Positions 26,199 through 35,800 of a stretch of DNA of 64,000 nt are shown piece after piece (the stretch's first letter is position 1; the number at the start of each line of letters is the position of its first letter). This DNA is from CALIZF01 sp046292445 (GTDB taxonomy: Bacteria; Pseudomonadota; Alphaproteobacteria; Rhodobacterales; Rhodobacteraceae). The stretch covers positions 42,260-106,259 of the forward strand of contig JBKBQT010000011.1 of assembly GCA_046292445.1 (NCBI GenBank). Reading direction: 5' to 3'. Below the pieces are notes generated by a model. It was not told the DNA's origin. It was given only the letters and a program-made list of their open reading frames with translations, and searched no databases. Made by a program: the position numbers and the translations under genes.

Positions 26199-26630
26199 AT
26201 GGACCATGACACGATCCCCGCCGCCGATTTCGGCCGGTCGCTGACCGGCCTGACGCTCAACCTGCTGGTCCGCGATGTCGCGGCCGAGGCGGCGTTCCTC
26301 GACGCGGTGCTGGGCCTGACGCTCCGCCGCCGCTCGGCGGATTTCGCCATCGCGCTCTACCACGGGCAGACGATCCAGCTCCATGCCGATGCGACCTATC
26401 ACGCCAATCCGTTGCCGTCCCTTCTGCCCGAGGCCGGCCCGCGCGGCGCCGGCGCCGAGTTCCGCCTGCACGAGACCGACCCCGACGCCGCCTGCGCCCG
26501 CGCTGCTGCCCACCCCGGCTGCGTCATCCTGCGCGGCCCCGAGGACCGGCCGCATGGTCTGCGCGAGGCCTATATCCTGTCGCCGGCCGGCTATGCCTGG
26601 GTGCCCTCGCGCCGGCTTCAGGCCGCCTGA
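26199..26630 (+). CDS. VOC-superfamily protein
   Basis: A 143-residue glyoxalase/bleomycin-resistance fold protein: LTLNLLVRDVAAEAAFLDAVLGL at the start, a middle GAEFRLHETDPDAACARA and the end EDRPHGLREAYILSPAGYAWVPS. Metal-ligand residues cannot be assigned with confidence. The ATG at 26199 lies 45 bases from the divergent RluA start. Its end overlaps the convergent fRMsr gene by 13 bases. Confidence 0.82.
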   Translation: MDHDTIPAADFGRSLTGLTLNLLVRDVAAEAAFLDAVLGLTLRRRSADFAIALYHGQTIQLHADATYHANPLPSLLPEAGPRGAGAEFRLHETDPDAACARAAAHPGCVILRGPEDRPHGLREAYILSPAGYAWVPSRRLQAA

Positions 26631-27070
26631 GCGAAGACCCGGTCGAGGATCGCCTGCAAGGCTGCCGCGTCCGCCTCGCCAAAGGCCGCCGGCGTGTCGC
26701 TGTCGAGGTCGAAAACCGCGATCAGCCGCCCTGCCCCATCCCGCACCGGCAGCACCAGTTCCGACCGGGTCGAGGATGCGCAGGCGATATGGCCGGGAAA
26801 GGCGTCCACATCCGGCACGATCTGCGCCGACCCCGTCCGTGCGCAGGCGCCGCAGACGCCGCGGTCGAAGGGGATGACAAGGCAGCCGTGCCCGCCCTGG
26901 TAGGGCCCGATCTTGAGCAGGCCGGGCGCCACCACCCGGTAGAACCCGGTCCAGTCCGCCAGCGGATGCGCGTGATGCACCTCGCAGGCGAGGGTGGCCA
27001 TCAGGGCGACGGCATCGGTTTCGCCATGCGTCAGCGCATCGATGGCGGCGGCGAGGGCGGGATAGTCCAT
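26618..27070 (-). CDS. GAF-domain free methionine-(R)-sulfoxide reductase
   Basis: A 150-residue single GAF domain. Cys63, Cys73 and Cys97 (in HGCLVIPF, GVCG and HIACAS) have the same 10- and 24-residue spacing as Cys84, Cys94 and Cys118 of E. coli fRMsr. DWTGFYRV and SELVLPV also fit. It would reduce free Met-R-sulfoxide with thioredoxin. The start at 27070 lies just after paired hairpins that separate it from the thiolase gene upstream. Confidence 0.92.
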   Translation of the reverse strand: MDYPALAAAIDALTHGETDAVALMATLACEVHHAHPLADWTGFYRVVAPGLLKIGPYQGGHGCLVIPFDRGVCGACARTGSAQIVPDVDAFPGHIACASSTRSELVLPVRDGAGRLIAVFDLDSDTPAAFGEADAAALQAILDRVFAQAA

Positions 27071-27092
27071 GCGTTGCGGGCCTTTCGAGGGA

Positions 27093-27154
27093 AGGGGGCC
27101 TTCTGCCCCCTCTGCCGCCCCGGGGACGGCATTCATCCCCGAGGTATTCGGGGA
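27093..27154. repeat. Two adjacent hairpins between thiolase and fRMsr genes
   Basis: AGGGGGC-CTTCT-GCCCCCT (27093-27111) and TCCCCGA-GGTAT-TCGGGGA (27136-27154) are perfect seven-pair stems. The second resembles short intergenic hairpins of Rhodobacterales. No T run follows on the minus strand, so intrinsic termination is uncertain. Confidence 0.6.
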
Positions 27155-27163
27155 CAGAAGACT

Positions 27164-28342
27164 TCAGGGACGCTCGATCGCGATCGCCGTCCCCTCGCCC
27201 CCGCCGATGCAGATCGCCGCCACCCCCCGCCGCAGCCCCCGTGCCTCGAGCGCGTGCAGCAGCGTGACCACGATCCGCGCGCCCGAAGCGCCGATCGGGT
27301 GGCCGAGGGCACAGGCCCCGCCGTTGACGTTCATCCGCTCATGCGGCACGCCGGTCTCGGCCATGAAGGCCATCGGGACGACGGCAAAGGCCTCGTTCAC
27401 CTCCCACAAGTCCACATCCTCGGGCCGCCAGCCGAGCCGGGCGAGCAGCTTGCGGGCGGCCGGAACCGGCGCGGTCGGGAAATCGGCCGGGGCCTGGGCG
27501 TGGCTCGCGTGCCCGAGGATGCGGGCGCGGATGGGCAATCCCTCGGCCGCCGCGACATCGGCCGATGCGAGCACGAGGGCCGCGGCGCCGTCCGAGATCG
27601 ACGAGGAATTGGCCGCCGTCACCGTCCCGTCCTTGCGGAACGCCGGTTTGAGCGTGGGGATCTTGTCGGGCCGGGCGGTTGCGGGCTGTTCGTCGGCCGC
27701 CACGGTCACGTCGCCGCGCCGCGTCGTCACCGTGACCGGCGCGATCTCGGCGGCAAAGCCCCCGCGCGCCTGTGCGTCGAGCGCGCGCGTGAGCGAGGCG
27801 GTGGCATAGGCATCCTGCGCCGCGCGGGTGAACTGGAAGGCGGTCGCGCAATCCTCGGCGAAGGTGCCCATCAGGCGCCCCGTCTCGTAGGCGTCCTCGA
27901 GCCCGTCGAGGAACATGTGATCGACCGCCTGCGCATGGCCGAGCCGCGCGCCGCTGCGCATCTTGGGCAGAAGGTAGGGGGCGTTCGTCATGCTCTCCAT
28001 CCCGCCGGCGACGATCACCCCGGCCCGGCTGAGCGCAATCGCATCGGCCGCCATCATCGCCGCCTTCATGCCCGAGCCGCACATCTTGTTGAGCGTCGTG
28101 GCCGGCACGGCTTCGGGCAGGCCGGCGGCAAAGCCGGCCTGCCGCGCCGGGGCCTGACCCTGGCCGGCGGGCAGGACGCAGCCCATCAGCAACTCCTCGA
28201 CCCGCGCCGGCGCGATGCCCGCCTGCGCCAGCGCCGCGCGGATCGCCGCGCCGCCCAGCATGGCCGCGGGGGCATCCGCAAGGGTGCCCTGAAACCCGCC
28301 CATGGCCGTGCGCGCCGCGCCCACGATCACCACGTCCTGCAT
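27164..28342 (-). CDS. Acetyl-CoA C-acyltransferase (thiolase)
   Basis: A 392-residue thiolase. Cys88 in NKMCGSGMKA is the acyl acceptor, NVNGGACALGHPIGASGAR holds the catalytic His, and CIGGGEG the second Cys. Length and VEEL-MGCVLPAGQGQAPARQA fit the biosynthetic acetoacetyl-CoA type, so it could supply PHA synthesis, but a reductase (phaB) is not beside it and a degradative role is possible. The ATG at 28342 has AGGGGAAC upstream. It is divergent from the STAS gene. Confidence 0.93.
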   Translation of the reverse strand: MQDVVIVGAARTAMGGFQGTLADAPAAMLGGAAIRAALAQAGIAPARVEELLMGCVLPAGQGQAPARQAGFAAGLPEAVPATTLNKMCGSGMKAAMMAADAIALSRAGVIVAGGMESMTNAPYLLPKMRSGARLGHAQAVDHMFLDGLEDAYETGRLMGTFAEDCATAFQFTRAAQDAYATASLTRALDAQARGGFAAEIAPVTVTTRRGDVTVAADEQPATARPDKIPTLKPAFRKDGTVTAANSSSISDGAAALVLASADVAAAEGLPIRARILGHASHAQAPADFPTAPVPAARKLLARLGWRPEDVDLWEVNEAFAVVPMAFMAETGVPHERMNVNGGACALGHPIGASGARIVVTLLHALEARGLRRGVAAICIGGGEGTAIAIERP

Positions 28343-28436
28343 GTTGTTCCCCTGTCTGCCGCCAGCCTGCGCTAACCGAATGCTAATCTTCGAGCGCCAG
28401 CATAACAGCGACATGCGGGCTAGGACGAGGGCGAAC

Positions 28437-28769
28437 ATGCAGATCACGGGCGAACGGAACGGCGACATGCTGATCGCGCGGGTCGGCGAGGCGCGGATCG
28501 ACGCCGCTGTGGCGATCCAGTTCAAGGACCGGATGCGCGACATCGTGCGCGACGGGCCGCCGGTGGTGGTGCTCGACCTGTCGTCGGTGCAGTTCCTCGA
28601 TTCGAGCGGGCTGGGCGCGGTGGTCGCGGTGATGAAACTGCTCGGGCCGGGACGGCGGCTGGAACTCGCCGGGCTGACGCCGACGGTCGACAAGGTGTTC
28701 CGCCTCACGCGGATGGACGGGGTGTTCACCATCCACCCCGCCATGCCGCCGGTCAGCCATGTCAACTGA
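28437..28769 (+). CDS. STAS-domain anti-sigma factor antagonist
   Basis: A 110-residue SpoIIAA/RsbV-like STAS protein. VVVLDLSSVQFLDSSGLGAVVAVMK holds the phosphorylatable serine region (DSSG) at the start of a helix. GRRLELAGLTPTVDKVFRLTRMDGVF is the usual end. It overlaps the following kinase gene by 11 bases, so the two should be made together as a partner-switching pair. No sigma factor gene is adjacent. Confidence 0.92.
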   Translation: MQITGERNGDMLIARVGEARIDAAVAIQFKDRMRDIVRDGPPVVVLDLSSVQFLDSSGLGAVVAVMKLLGPGRRLELAGLTPTVDKVFRLTRMDGVFTIHPAMPPVSHVN

Positions 28770-29235
28770 TCACCCGCCGGACCGGCGCGGCGCCCATCCG
28801 CCCGTGCGCATCCGGCTTGTGTTCTGCGCCGACCCCGCAGGTGTGCGCACTGCGCTGGGTCGTCTGATCGCGGATCTAGAAGGATTCGAGCTGCCGGCCG
28901 ACGCCCGCGGCGCGGCCGAGATCGTCCTGGCTGAGGCGCTCAACAACATCGTGGAACATGCCTATGCCGAACGCGGGGGCGAGATCGACATCGTTCTCGA
29001 ACCCGGCCCGTCGAGCATGCGCTGCGCCATCACCGACCGGGGCGCCCCGATGCCGGGCCTCGCGCTGCCCGAGGGGCGCCTGCCGCCACCGGGCCCGGAA
29101 GCGCCGGAGGGGGGCTTTGGCTGGCACCTGATTCGAAGCCTCGCCCGCGATCTGGAGTATGAGCGGCGGGACGGGGTCAACCGACTGCGCTTCAGCCTGC
29201 CCACCGCAGCGAACGGCGACAATCCGGCCGGATGA
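28759..29235 (+). CDS. Anti-sigma regulatory factor / serine kinase (HATPase_c_2)
   Basis: A 158-residue GHKL ATPase of the RsbW/SpoIIAB type. The N box is EIVLAEALNNIVEHAYAE, with ITDRGAPMPG at the G1 position and GGFGWHLIRSLARDLEYER near the end. Proteins like this phosphorylate the STAS partner and sequester a sigma factor or similar target. The target is not encoded next to it. Confidence 0.9.
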   Translation: MSTDHPPDRRGAHPPVRIRLVFCADPAGVRTALGRLIADLEGFELPADARGAAEIVLAEALNNIVEHAYAERGGEIDIVLEPGPSSMRCAITDRGAPMPGLALPEGRLPPPGPEAPEGGFGWHLIRSLARDLEYERRDGVNRLRFSLPTAANGDNPAG

Positions 29236-29459
29236 CCGCAGGCCGTTTCGGCGGGCCGCACAGTGCCGCGAACATGCCCCGATCGCGCTGCAAAGCCGCC
29301 GCCCGCAACATGGATAACCACGCCTGTAGCTGCATAAAGCTTCCCTCGGCGTCGCGGCACATGCCCCCACCCAGCCCGCGGCGCCGAGGTCTTCCCCGCT
29401 TCTTCCCTTCCCCGAGGCAGCGCATTACCGTCCCGCCACCAGACAGCGGGAGAACGAAG

Positions 29460-31034
29460 ATGCGCGACTTACACCTTCCCGGCCGGTCGGCGGTCTATGC
29501 CGCCAACGGCCTTTGCGCGACGTCGACCCCGCTTGCCGCCCAGGTCGCCGTGGACATCCTGAAATCCGGCGGCAACGCAGTCGATGCGGCCATCGCCGGG
29601 GCCGTCACGCTCGGCCTGTGCGAGCCGCAGATGACCGGTATCGGCGGCGACTGTTTCGTGCTGCTCAAGCCAGCAGGGGAAGAACGCATTGTCGCGCTTA
29701 ACGGATCGGGCCGGGCGCCCGCCGCGCTCAGCGCCGGGGCGATGCGGGCGCGCGGCCTGTCGGCCGTGCCGGTGCATGGGCCCGAGGCGGTCACGGTGCC
29801 GGGCGCCGTCGATGCGTTCTGCCGCCTGTCGGAAACCTGGGGCCGCCTTGGCCTAGACACCGTTCTCGCGCCCGCGATCCGCTACGCCGAGGAAGGGGTG
29901 CCGATCGCCGAGCGCACCGCCTGGGACTGGGCGCGGGCGACGCATCTGACCGGCGCGGCGCGGCAGTTCTTCCTCGTGAACGGGGCGGCGCCGTCGCCGG
30001 GTGCGATGTTCCGCGCGCCGGGGCAGGCCGAGGTGCTCCGGCGGATCGCCCGCGACGGGCGCCGCGGCTTCTACGAGGGCGAGGTGGCCGAGGATATCGT
30101 CGCCTCGCTGAACGCGCTCGGCGGCGTGCATACGCTGGACGATCTGGCCGCGACAGAAGCGAGCTGGGCCGAGCCGATCTCGGGCGGCTACCGCGACATC
30201 GGCCTGGTCGAGCATCCGCCGAACGGTCAGGGCGCGACGGCGATCCTGATGCTGAACATCCTGCGCCATTTCGACCTCGGCGCGCTCGACCCGTTCGGGG
30301 CCGAGCGGGCGCATCTCGAGGCCGAGGCGGCCAAGCTCGCCTATGACGCCCGCGACCGGTTCATCGCCGACCCCGGCCATACCACGCGGCTTGGCCATAT
30401 GCTCGCCCCTGCGACGGCCGCGGCGCTGGCCGCGCTCATCGACCCGGACCGGGCACTGCCCGATCCGCGCGCGGCGTCCGAGGCGGTGCATCGCGACACC
30501 GTCTATCTGACCGTGGTGGACCGCGACCGCATGGCGGTCTCGCTGATCTATTCGATCTTCCATTCCTTCGGCTCGGGCCTCGCGTCGTCGCGGTTCGGCA
30601 TCGGCTTCCAGAACCGCGGGGCGGGTTTCACCCTCGCCGAGGGCCACCCGAACGAGGCCGCGGGCGGCAAGCGCCCGATGCACACGATCATTCCCGGCAT
30701 GATCACGCGGGATGGACGGGTGGAGATGCCCTTCGGCGTGATGGGCGGGGCCTATCAGCCCTGCGGGCATGCCCGGGTGGTCACCAACATGGTGGATTTC
30801 GGCCTCTCGCCGCAGGCCGCCATCGACGCGCCGCGCAGCTTCGCAGGGCCGGAGGGCCTTGCGCTGGAACGGGGCTATGCGCCGGGCGTCGCGGCCGCAC
30901 TGGCTGCCAAGGGGCACAGGGTGCATGTGGCTGACGAACCGCTCGGCGGGGCGCAGGCGATTCGCATCCATCCCTCGGGTGTGCTGGAGGGGGCATCGGA
31001 TCCGCGCAAGGACGGCGCGGCGATCGGATACTGA
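29460..31034 (+). CDS. Gamma-glutamyltransferase family Ntn-hydrolase
   Basis: A 524-residue GGT-family proenzyme. AVDAAIAGAVTLGLCEPQMTGIGGDCF lies in the large-subunit part. Thr347 in HRDTVYLTVVDRD is the likely cleavage site and nucleophile. FGSGLASSRFGIGFQNRGAGF, KRPMHTIIPGM and FGVMGGAYQPCGHARV follow in the small-subunit part. There is no signal peptide, so it is likely cytoplasmic, like HpxW-type oxamate amidohydrolases, and a classical glutathione role is not certain. The ATG at 29460 has GGGAGAACG upstream. The 224-base gap before it shows nothing clear. Confidence 0.88.
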   Translation: MRDLHLPGRSAVYAANGLCATSTPLAAQVAVDILKSGGNAVDAAIAGAVTLGLCEPQMTGIGGDCFVLLKPAGEERIVALNGSGRAPAALSAGAMRARGLSAVPVHGPEAVTVPGAVDAFCRLSETWGRLGLDTVLAPAIRYAEEGVPIAERTAWDWARATHLTGAARQFFLVNGAAPSPGAMFRAPGQAEVLRRIARDGRRGFYEGEVAEDIVASLNALGGVHTLDDLAATEASWAEPISGGYRDIGLVEHPPNGQGATAILMLNILRHFDLGALDPFGAERAHLEAEAAKLAYDARDRFIADPGHTTRLGHMLAPATAAALAALIDPDRALPDPRAASEAVHRDTVYLTVVDRDRMAVSLIYSIFHSFGSGLASSRFGIGFQNRGAGFTLAEGHPNEAAGGKRPMHTIIPGMITRDGRVEMPFGVMGGAYQPCGHARVVTNMVDFGLSPQAAIDAPRSFAGPEGLALERGYAPGVAAALAAKGHRVHVADEPLGGAQAIRIHPSGVLEGASDPRKDGAAIGY

Positions 31035-31050
31035 CGGCGCCGCCGCGGGT

Positions 31051-31068
31051 GGCCCTGCGCGCAGGGCC
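31051..31068. terminator. Candidate bidirectional hairpin between convergent genes
   Basis: GGCCCTGC-GC-GCAGGGCC (31051-31068) is an eight-pair stem in the 40-base gap between the gamma-glutamyltransferase and hspQ stops. There is no T run. Confidence 0.35.
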
Positions 31069-31074
31069 GCCCAC

Positions 31075-31401
31075 CTAGTTCAACTGGAACTGGAGCGGGT
31101 AGGCCCCGTTCTCGAAATCGCCGAACAGATCGGGCAGATCGGGGTGATCGACCGGCTCGCCCGTGTCGTCGGGCACAAGATTTTGCTCGGACACATAGGC
31201 CACGTAATAGCTGTGGTCGTTTTCGGCAAGCAGATGGTAGAACGGCTGATCGCGCGACGGGCGGCTGTCCTCGGGGATCGCGTCGTAGAATTCCTCGGTG
31301 TTCGAGAACATCGCGTCCACGTCGAACACCACACCGCGGAACGGATGCTTGCGGTGCCGCACCACCTGTCCGAGATGGTATTTTGCCTGCGTCTTGAACA
31401 T
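31075..31401 (-). CDS. hspQ: Heat-shock protein HspQ
   Basis: A 108-residue YccV/HspQ-like hemimethylated-DNA-binding-fold protein: AKYHLGQVVRHRKHPFRGVVFDVD, QPFYHLLAENDHSYYVAYVSEQNLVPDD and the end GAYPLQFQLN. In E. coli HspQ is a substrate and specificity enhancer of Lon. The ATG at 31401 gives the normal family start. I saw no convincing RpoH promoter in the 186-base divergent gap upstream. Confidence 0.94.
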   Translation of the reverse strand: MFKTQAKYHLGQVVRHRKHPFRGVVFDVDAMFSNTEEFYDAIPEDSRPSRDQPFYHLLAENDHSYYVAYVSEQNLVPDDTGEPVDHPDLPDLFGDFENGAYPLQFQLN

Positions 31402-31587
31402 CGGTCGTCCCCCGGCATGGTTAGTATCGCCTCGGGCGTGGATATGTCCACCGCCCTGACGCCGGCGGGCGGAAACAGTGTGTTTGTCCCGCCCACTCGC
31501 GCCGTTCTGAACGGCTGCGCCGAAACCGCCCATTTCCAGCCGCGGGAAAAGGGCGTATCCTGCTGCAAAATAAAAGACGAGAGGCAG

Positions 31588-32166
31588 ATGGGCAGGATCC
31601 TTCGCGCGGCGGCGTTGCTGCTGCTGCTGGTGTCATGCGGCGGCAACTACTCGGCCCCCCGCAACCTCGACGACGCTTGCGCGCTTGCCCGCGAGCGGCC
31701 GCGCTACATGCGGGCCATGCAGGCGACCGAGCGGAAATGGGGCGTGCCGGTCCATGTGCAGATGGCGACGATCCACCAGGAATCGCGCTTCGTCGGCAAT
31801 GCGCGCACGCCCTTCCGCTATGCGCTGGGCGTGATCCCGATGGGGCGGATGAGTTCGGCCTATGGCTATAGCCAGGCGCTCGACGGGACATGGCGCGAGT
31901 ATCAGGCCGAGATGCGGCGCCCGGGCGCGCAGCGCGACCGGATCGAGGATGCGACCGATTTCATGGGCTGGTACATGGACAAGGCGGAGAAGGGGCTGGG
32001 GATCGCCAAGACCGACGCGCGCAACCAGTATCTCGCCTATCACGAGGGGCGCACAGGCTATGCCAGGGCAAGCTACAACGCCAAGCCGTGGCTGATCGCC
32101 GTCGCCGGCCGCGTGGCGGCCCGGGCGGACCGCTATCAGGCACAGCTCACGACGTGCCGCCGCTGA
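31588..32166 (+). CDS. Lytic transglycosylase (SLT) lipoprotein
   Basis: A 192-residue exported protein. The N-terminus has a lipobox (LLLVSC, lipidated Cys at about residue 17). The SLT domain has the catalytic Glu in IHQESRFVGNART, then YALGVIPMGRMSSAYGYSQALDGTW and LAYHEGRTGYARASY. It should cut peptidoglycan glycan strands at the outer membrane inner face. ATG at 31588 with ACGAGAGG upstream. It ends three bases from the convergent lolA stop. Confidence 0.92.
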   Translation: MGRILRAAALLLLLVSCGGNYSAPRNLDDACALARERPRYMRAMQATERKWGVPVHVQMATIHQESRFVGNARTPFRYALGVIPMGRMSSAYGYSQALDGTWREYQAEMRRPGAQRDRIEDATDFMGWYMDKAEKGLGIAKTDARNQYLAYHEGRTGYARASYNAKPWLIAVAGRVAARADRYQAQLTTCRR

Positions 32167-32169
32167 CGC

Positions 32170-32778
32170 TCAGCGCTCGACGCGCAGGCCGCGGGCGACG
32201 AGTTCCGCCTCGATCGTGAAGAGGGTGGGGCTGATCGCGCCGCCCTTGTCCATCGTGCCGAGGATCAGCGTCGTCTGCCCGCCGGTGTCGTCGGTCACGA
32301 CCCATTGGCGCAGCTCGGTCGGCTGGGCGGTGAACACCATCTCGATCGTGCCGAGGCCGGGGTTGTCCGGGTCCTGCGCCGTGACGCGCGTCGTCGTCCC
32401 CTCCTCGCGGTGGCTGACGACCATGCGGGCCTGCGCCAGATCGACCTGCGGCGCGAGGATCAGGTGCAGCGGCGTGCGGCGCAGCGGGTATTGTTCGGGC
32501 GGCTGGTTCGACTTGGCGTCGAAAATCGCCACCTGCTGGCCGTCCGCGAGGACGAGCGTGCGGTCGGGCGGATCGTATTCGAACCGGATGCGGCCCGGCC
32601 GGGCGATCCGCACCGTCCCGGTCGAGAGCGTGCCGTCGGGGTTGATCTGGGTGAAGGGTGCCTCGAGCGTGGTCAGGCCGTTCAGATAGGCCGACAGTTC
32701 GGCCAGCGGCAGGGGGGCCGCGGCGGCCGGTGCGGCGAGGACGGTGATGCAGGCGATGGCGGCGGACAGCTTGTGCAT
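32170..32778 (-). CDS. lolA: Outer-membrane lipoprotein carrier protein LolA
   Basis: A 202-residue periplasmic chaperone. Signal peptide (LSAAIACITVLAAPAAAA) then LSAYLNGLTTLEAPFTQINPDG, GTVRIARPGRIRFEYDPPDRTLVLADGQQV and LRQWVVTDDTGGQTTLIL, the LolA order of strands. It shuttles lipoproteins from LolCDE to the outer membrane. The ATG at 32778 is used because it directly precedes the signal peptide; an upstream ATG at 32829 adds an Arg-rich stretch. Confidence 0.93.
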   Translation of the reverse strand: MHKLSAAIACITVLAAPAAAAPLPLAELSAYLNGLTTLEAPFTQINPDGTLSTGTVRIARPGRIRFEYDPPDRTLVLADGQQVAIFDAKSNQPPEQYPLRRTPLHLILAPQVDLAQARMVVSHREEGTTTRVTAQDPDNPGLGTIEMVFTAQPTELRQWVVTDDTGGQTTLILGTMDKGGAISPTLFTIEAELVARGLRVER

Positions 32779-32825
32779 GCGTGGCACCCTACGCCTTGCG
32801 CGGCCGCGCTTCATCCCCGCCGCAA

Positions 32826-35800
32826 TCACATCTGCGCGCAGGCGGGCCGCCGCGGGGTGGCGGCGCGTCGTTCCATGACGCGGGCGATCTCGGCCGCGAG
32901 CGCATCGGACCGGAAGGGCTTGGCGACATAGCCGTCAAAGCCCGCGGCATAGTATTCGGCAATCTGGTGGGTCATCGCATGCGCCGTGACCGCGATCGCG
33001 GGGGCGGTGTGGCCTTCGGCCCGCAGGGCCGCGAGGGTGGCCATGCCGTCCATCTCGGGCATCGAGATGTCGAGCAGGACGAGGTCGAACGTCCCGGACC
33101 GGGCACGCGCGAGGCATGTCGGCCCGTCCTCCGCCAGCGTCGGGCTGTGCCCGAGGTTGCGCAGCATCGCCCGCAGGATCAGCCGGTTGGTGGCATTGTC
33201 GTCGGCCATCAGAACCGCAAGCGGCCCGCAGTCCGCAGGCGCCGCCGCGGCCTGCGGGCTGGGCGCGGTCGCCGCGGGTGCGGGCAGCGTGACCGTCACG
33301 GTCGTGCCGCGGCCCGGGGTGCTTTCGGCCGCAAGCGTTCCGTCCATTAGCTCCACCAGCCGGCGGACGATGGCAAGGCCGAGGCCGGTGCCGCCGAACC
33401 GCCGGCTCACGCTGTCCTCGGCCTGCTCGAAATCCTCGAAGGCGCGGGCAAGGGCGTCCTCGTTCATCCCGATGCCGGTATCGGCGACGGTCAGGACGAT
33501 CGTGTCGTCCGGCCCCGCCGCGATCCGCATCCGCACCTCGCCGGCGCTGGTGAACTTGACCGCGTTGCCGACGAGGTTGTGCATCACCTGAAGGATGCGG
33601 TGCGGATCGCCCAGCCGCGTGCCCTGCACCGCGCAGTCGATCACGAGCCGCAGGCCGCGGGCCGTCGCCGGCCGCTCGTGCAGCCGGGCAATCCGGTCCG
33701 ACAGTGTGGCGGGGTCGAATGCGATCCGCTCGATGGCCAGCTTGCCCGCCTCGATCTTGGCGAGGTCCAGAATGTCGTTGAGGATGGTCAACAGGCCTTC
33801 ACCGGAATCGCGGATCGTTGCCACCATAAGCTTGTGATCGGGATCCGTCAGCGCCGCTTCGAGCAGTTCGGCCATGCCCAGCACGCCATTGAGCGGCGTG
33901 CGAATCTCGTGGCTCATGTTGGCAAGGAACCGCGACTTGGCGCGGTTGGCGGCCTCGGCCCGTTCCTTGGCGGTGTAAAGCTGCGTGACATCGGACGCCA
34001 CGCCGCGGTAACCGGCAAAGCGGCCCTCGGCATCCTCGAACGGCGCGCCGCTGATGCGCACCCACCTCGTGCGGTCGCGCTGGCTGTCGGCCGGGACGAG
34101 ATAGACGAATTCGTCGAACGGCAGCCGCGCCCGGAGCCGCGCGTCGAGCCAGGCCCAGTCGGCGCTTGCCTGCACCTCGGGCAGATGGGCGAAAAGCTCG
34201 GCGCGGGTGCGACCGATCACCCTTGCCGGATCGTCGCCCGTCGCGCGTCTGAAGCTGTCGGAGATGAAGGTGAAGCGCAGGTCGGCGTCCTGTTCCCAGA
34301 ACCAGTCGCTGCTGACGGCGGCGATGTCGAAGAAACGCCGTTCGGCGGCGTCGCGTTCGGCCAGCGCAAGCTCGAGCTCGGCATTGGCCGCCTCCAGCGC
34401 CGCCTCGCGCTGCTTGAGGTCTGAAATGTCGATGTGGATGCCGGCGATCACGACCGGCTGGCCGTCCGCGTCGCGCTGCATCACCCGGCCGCGGGACAGA
34501 ACCCAGACCCAGTGCCCCTTGCGGTGCCGCAGGCGGAACGTGTTCTCGAACAGGTCCTGCCCGTCGCGCACCTTGCCCTCGTGCTGGGCGTCGAGCATCG
34601 CGCGATCGGCCGGGTGCAGGCGCGACAGCCAGTTGTCGATCGTCGGCGGGCCGAGTTCGTCCAGCCTGTAGCCGATCATCTGCGCCCAGCGTTCGTTGAC
34701 GATGTTCAGGCCGCGCTTGAAGTCGATCTCCCATGTGCCGAGCGCTGCGCCGCGGATGATATCCTCGAGCCGCGCCTCGGCCCGCTTGATCGCGCTCACG
34801 TCGATATGCACGCCCGCCATGGCGGCCGGCCGCCCGTCGGCGGTCCGGCGCGTGACGCGGCCGCGGGAAAGCACGTTGACCCAATGCCCGTCGCGGTGGC
34901 GCATGCGCGATTCGTGCTCCAGCTGCGCCTCGCCGTCGCACAGGACACGGGCCAGCCTTTCGTGCGCGACCCTGAGGTCGTCGGGGTGGACGAGCCTTTC
35001 CCAGGTCTCGATCGTGACCGGCGCCAGCTCGGCCAGCGTATAGCCCAGCATGCCGGCCCAGCGCGCATTGATGGTATGCTCGCCGTTGCAGATGCTCCAT
35101 TCCCAGGTGCCGGCAGCGGCGCCCACGATGATGTCCTCGAGCCGCCGCTCGGCGTTCTTGAGCGCGGTGACATCCATGCGGATGCCGACCCGCCCGCCCT
35201 CGGGCGTCGCCTTTTCGAGCACGCGGATCCATCGCCCGTCGGCCAGATGCTGTTCCTGTTCGTTCATCGGCAGGCGATGCTCTGCAAGGCGGTGGGCAAG
35301 CCATGCATCCTCCCGCCCGACGGCGTCGCGGTATTCGCCATGCGCCAGACCATGGCGCAGGATCGCCTCGAATGTCGCCCCCGTCCTCATCGCGGCGGCG
35401 GAGCGGGGATAGAATTCGCGGTAGCGCTCGTTGCAGAGCACGAGGCGGTCGTCGCCGTCGTAATAGGCAAAGCCGTCCGGAAGGGCCGATACCGCGTTCT
35501 CGAGCTTGCGCCGCGCATCCTGCGCCTCGGCGACGAGGCGGTTGCGTTCGGTCAGGTCGATCTCCTGGACCGAGAACCCGCACAGGCCTCCGTCGCCATC
35601 GCGCAGCGGTTGCAGCCGCGCCTCGACCACATAGGGCAGGCCCGCACGGGTGGCGAGCGTGATTTCGACCGTGGCGCCGGTGCCGGCGGTGCAGGCGGCG
35701 TCGAGCGCGCGCAGCGCCGCGATACCGGTCGCGGCGCAGCGCGTCGCCGCCGCATAGGGCCGGCCGCACAGATCGCCCGGCCCATAGCCCGACCGCCGCG

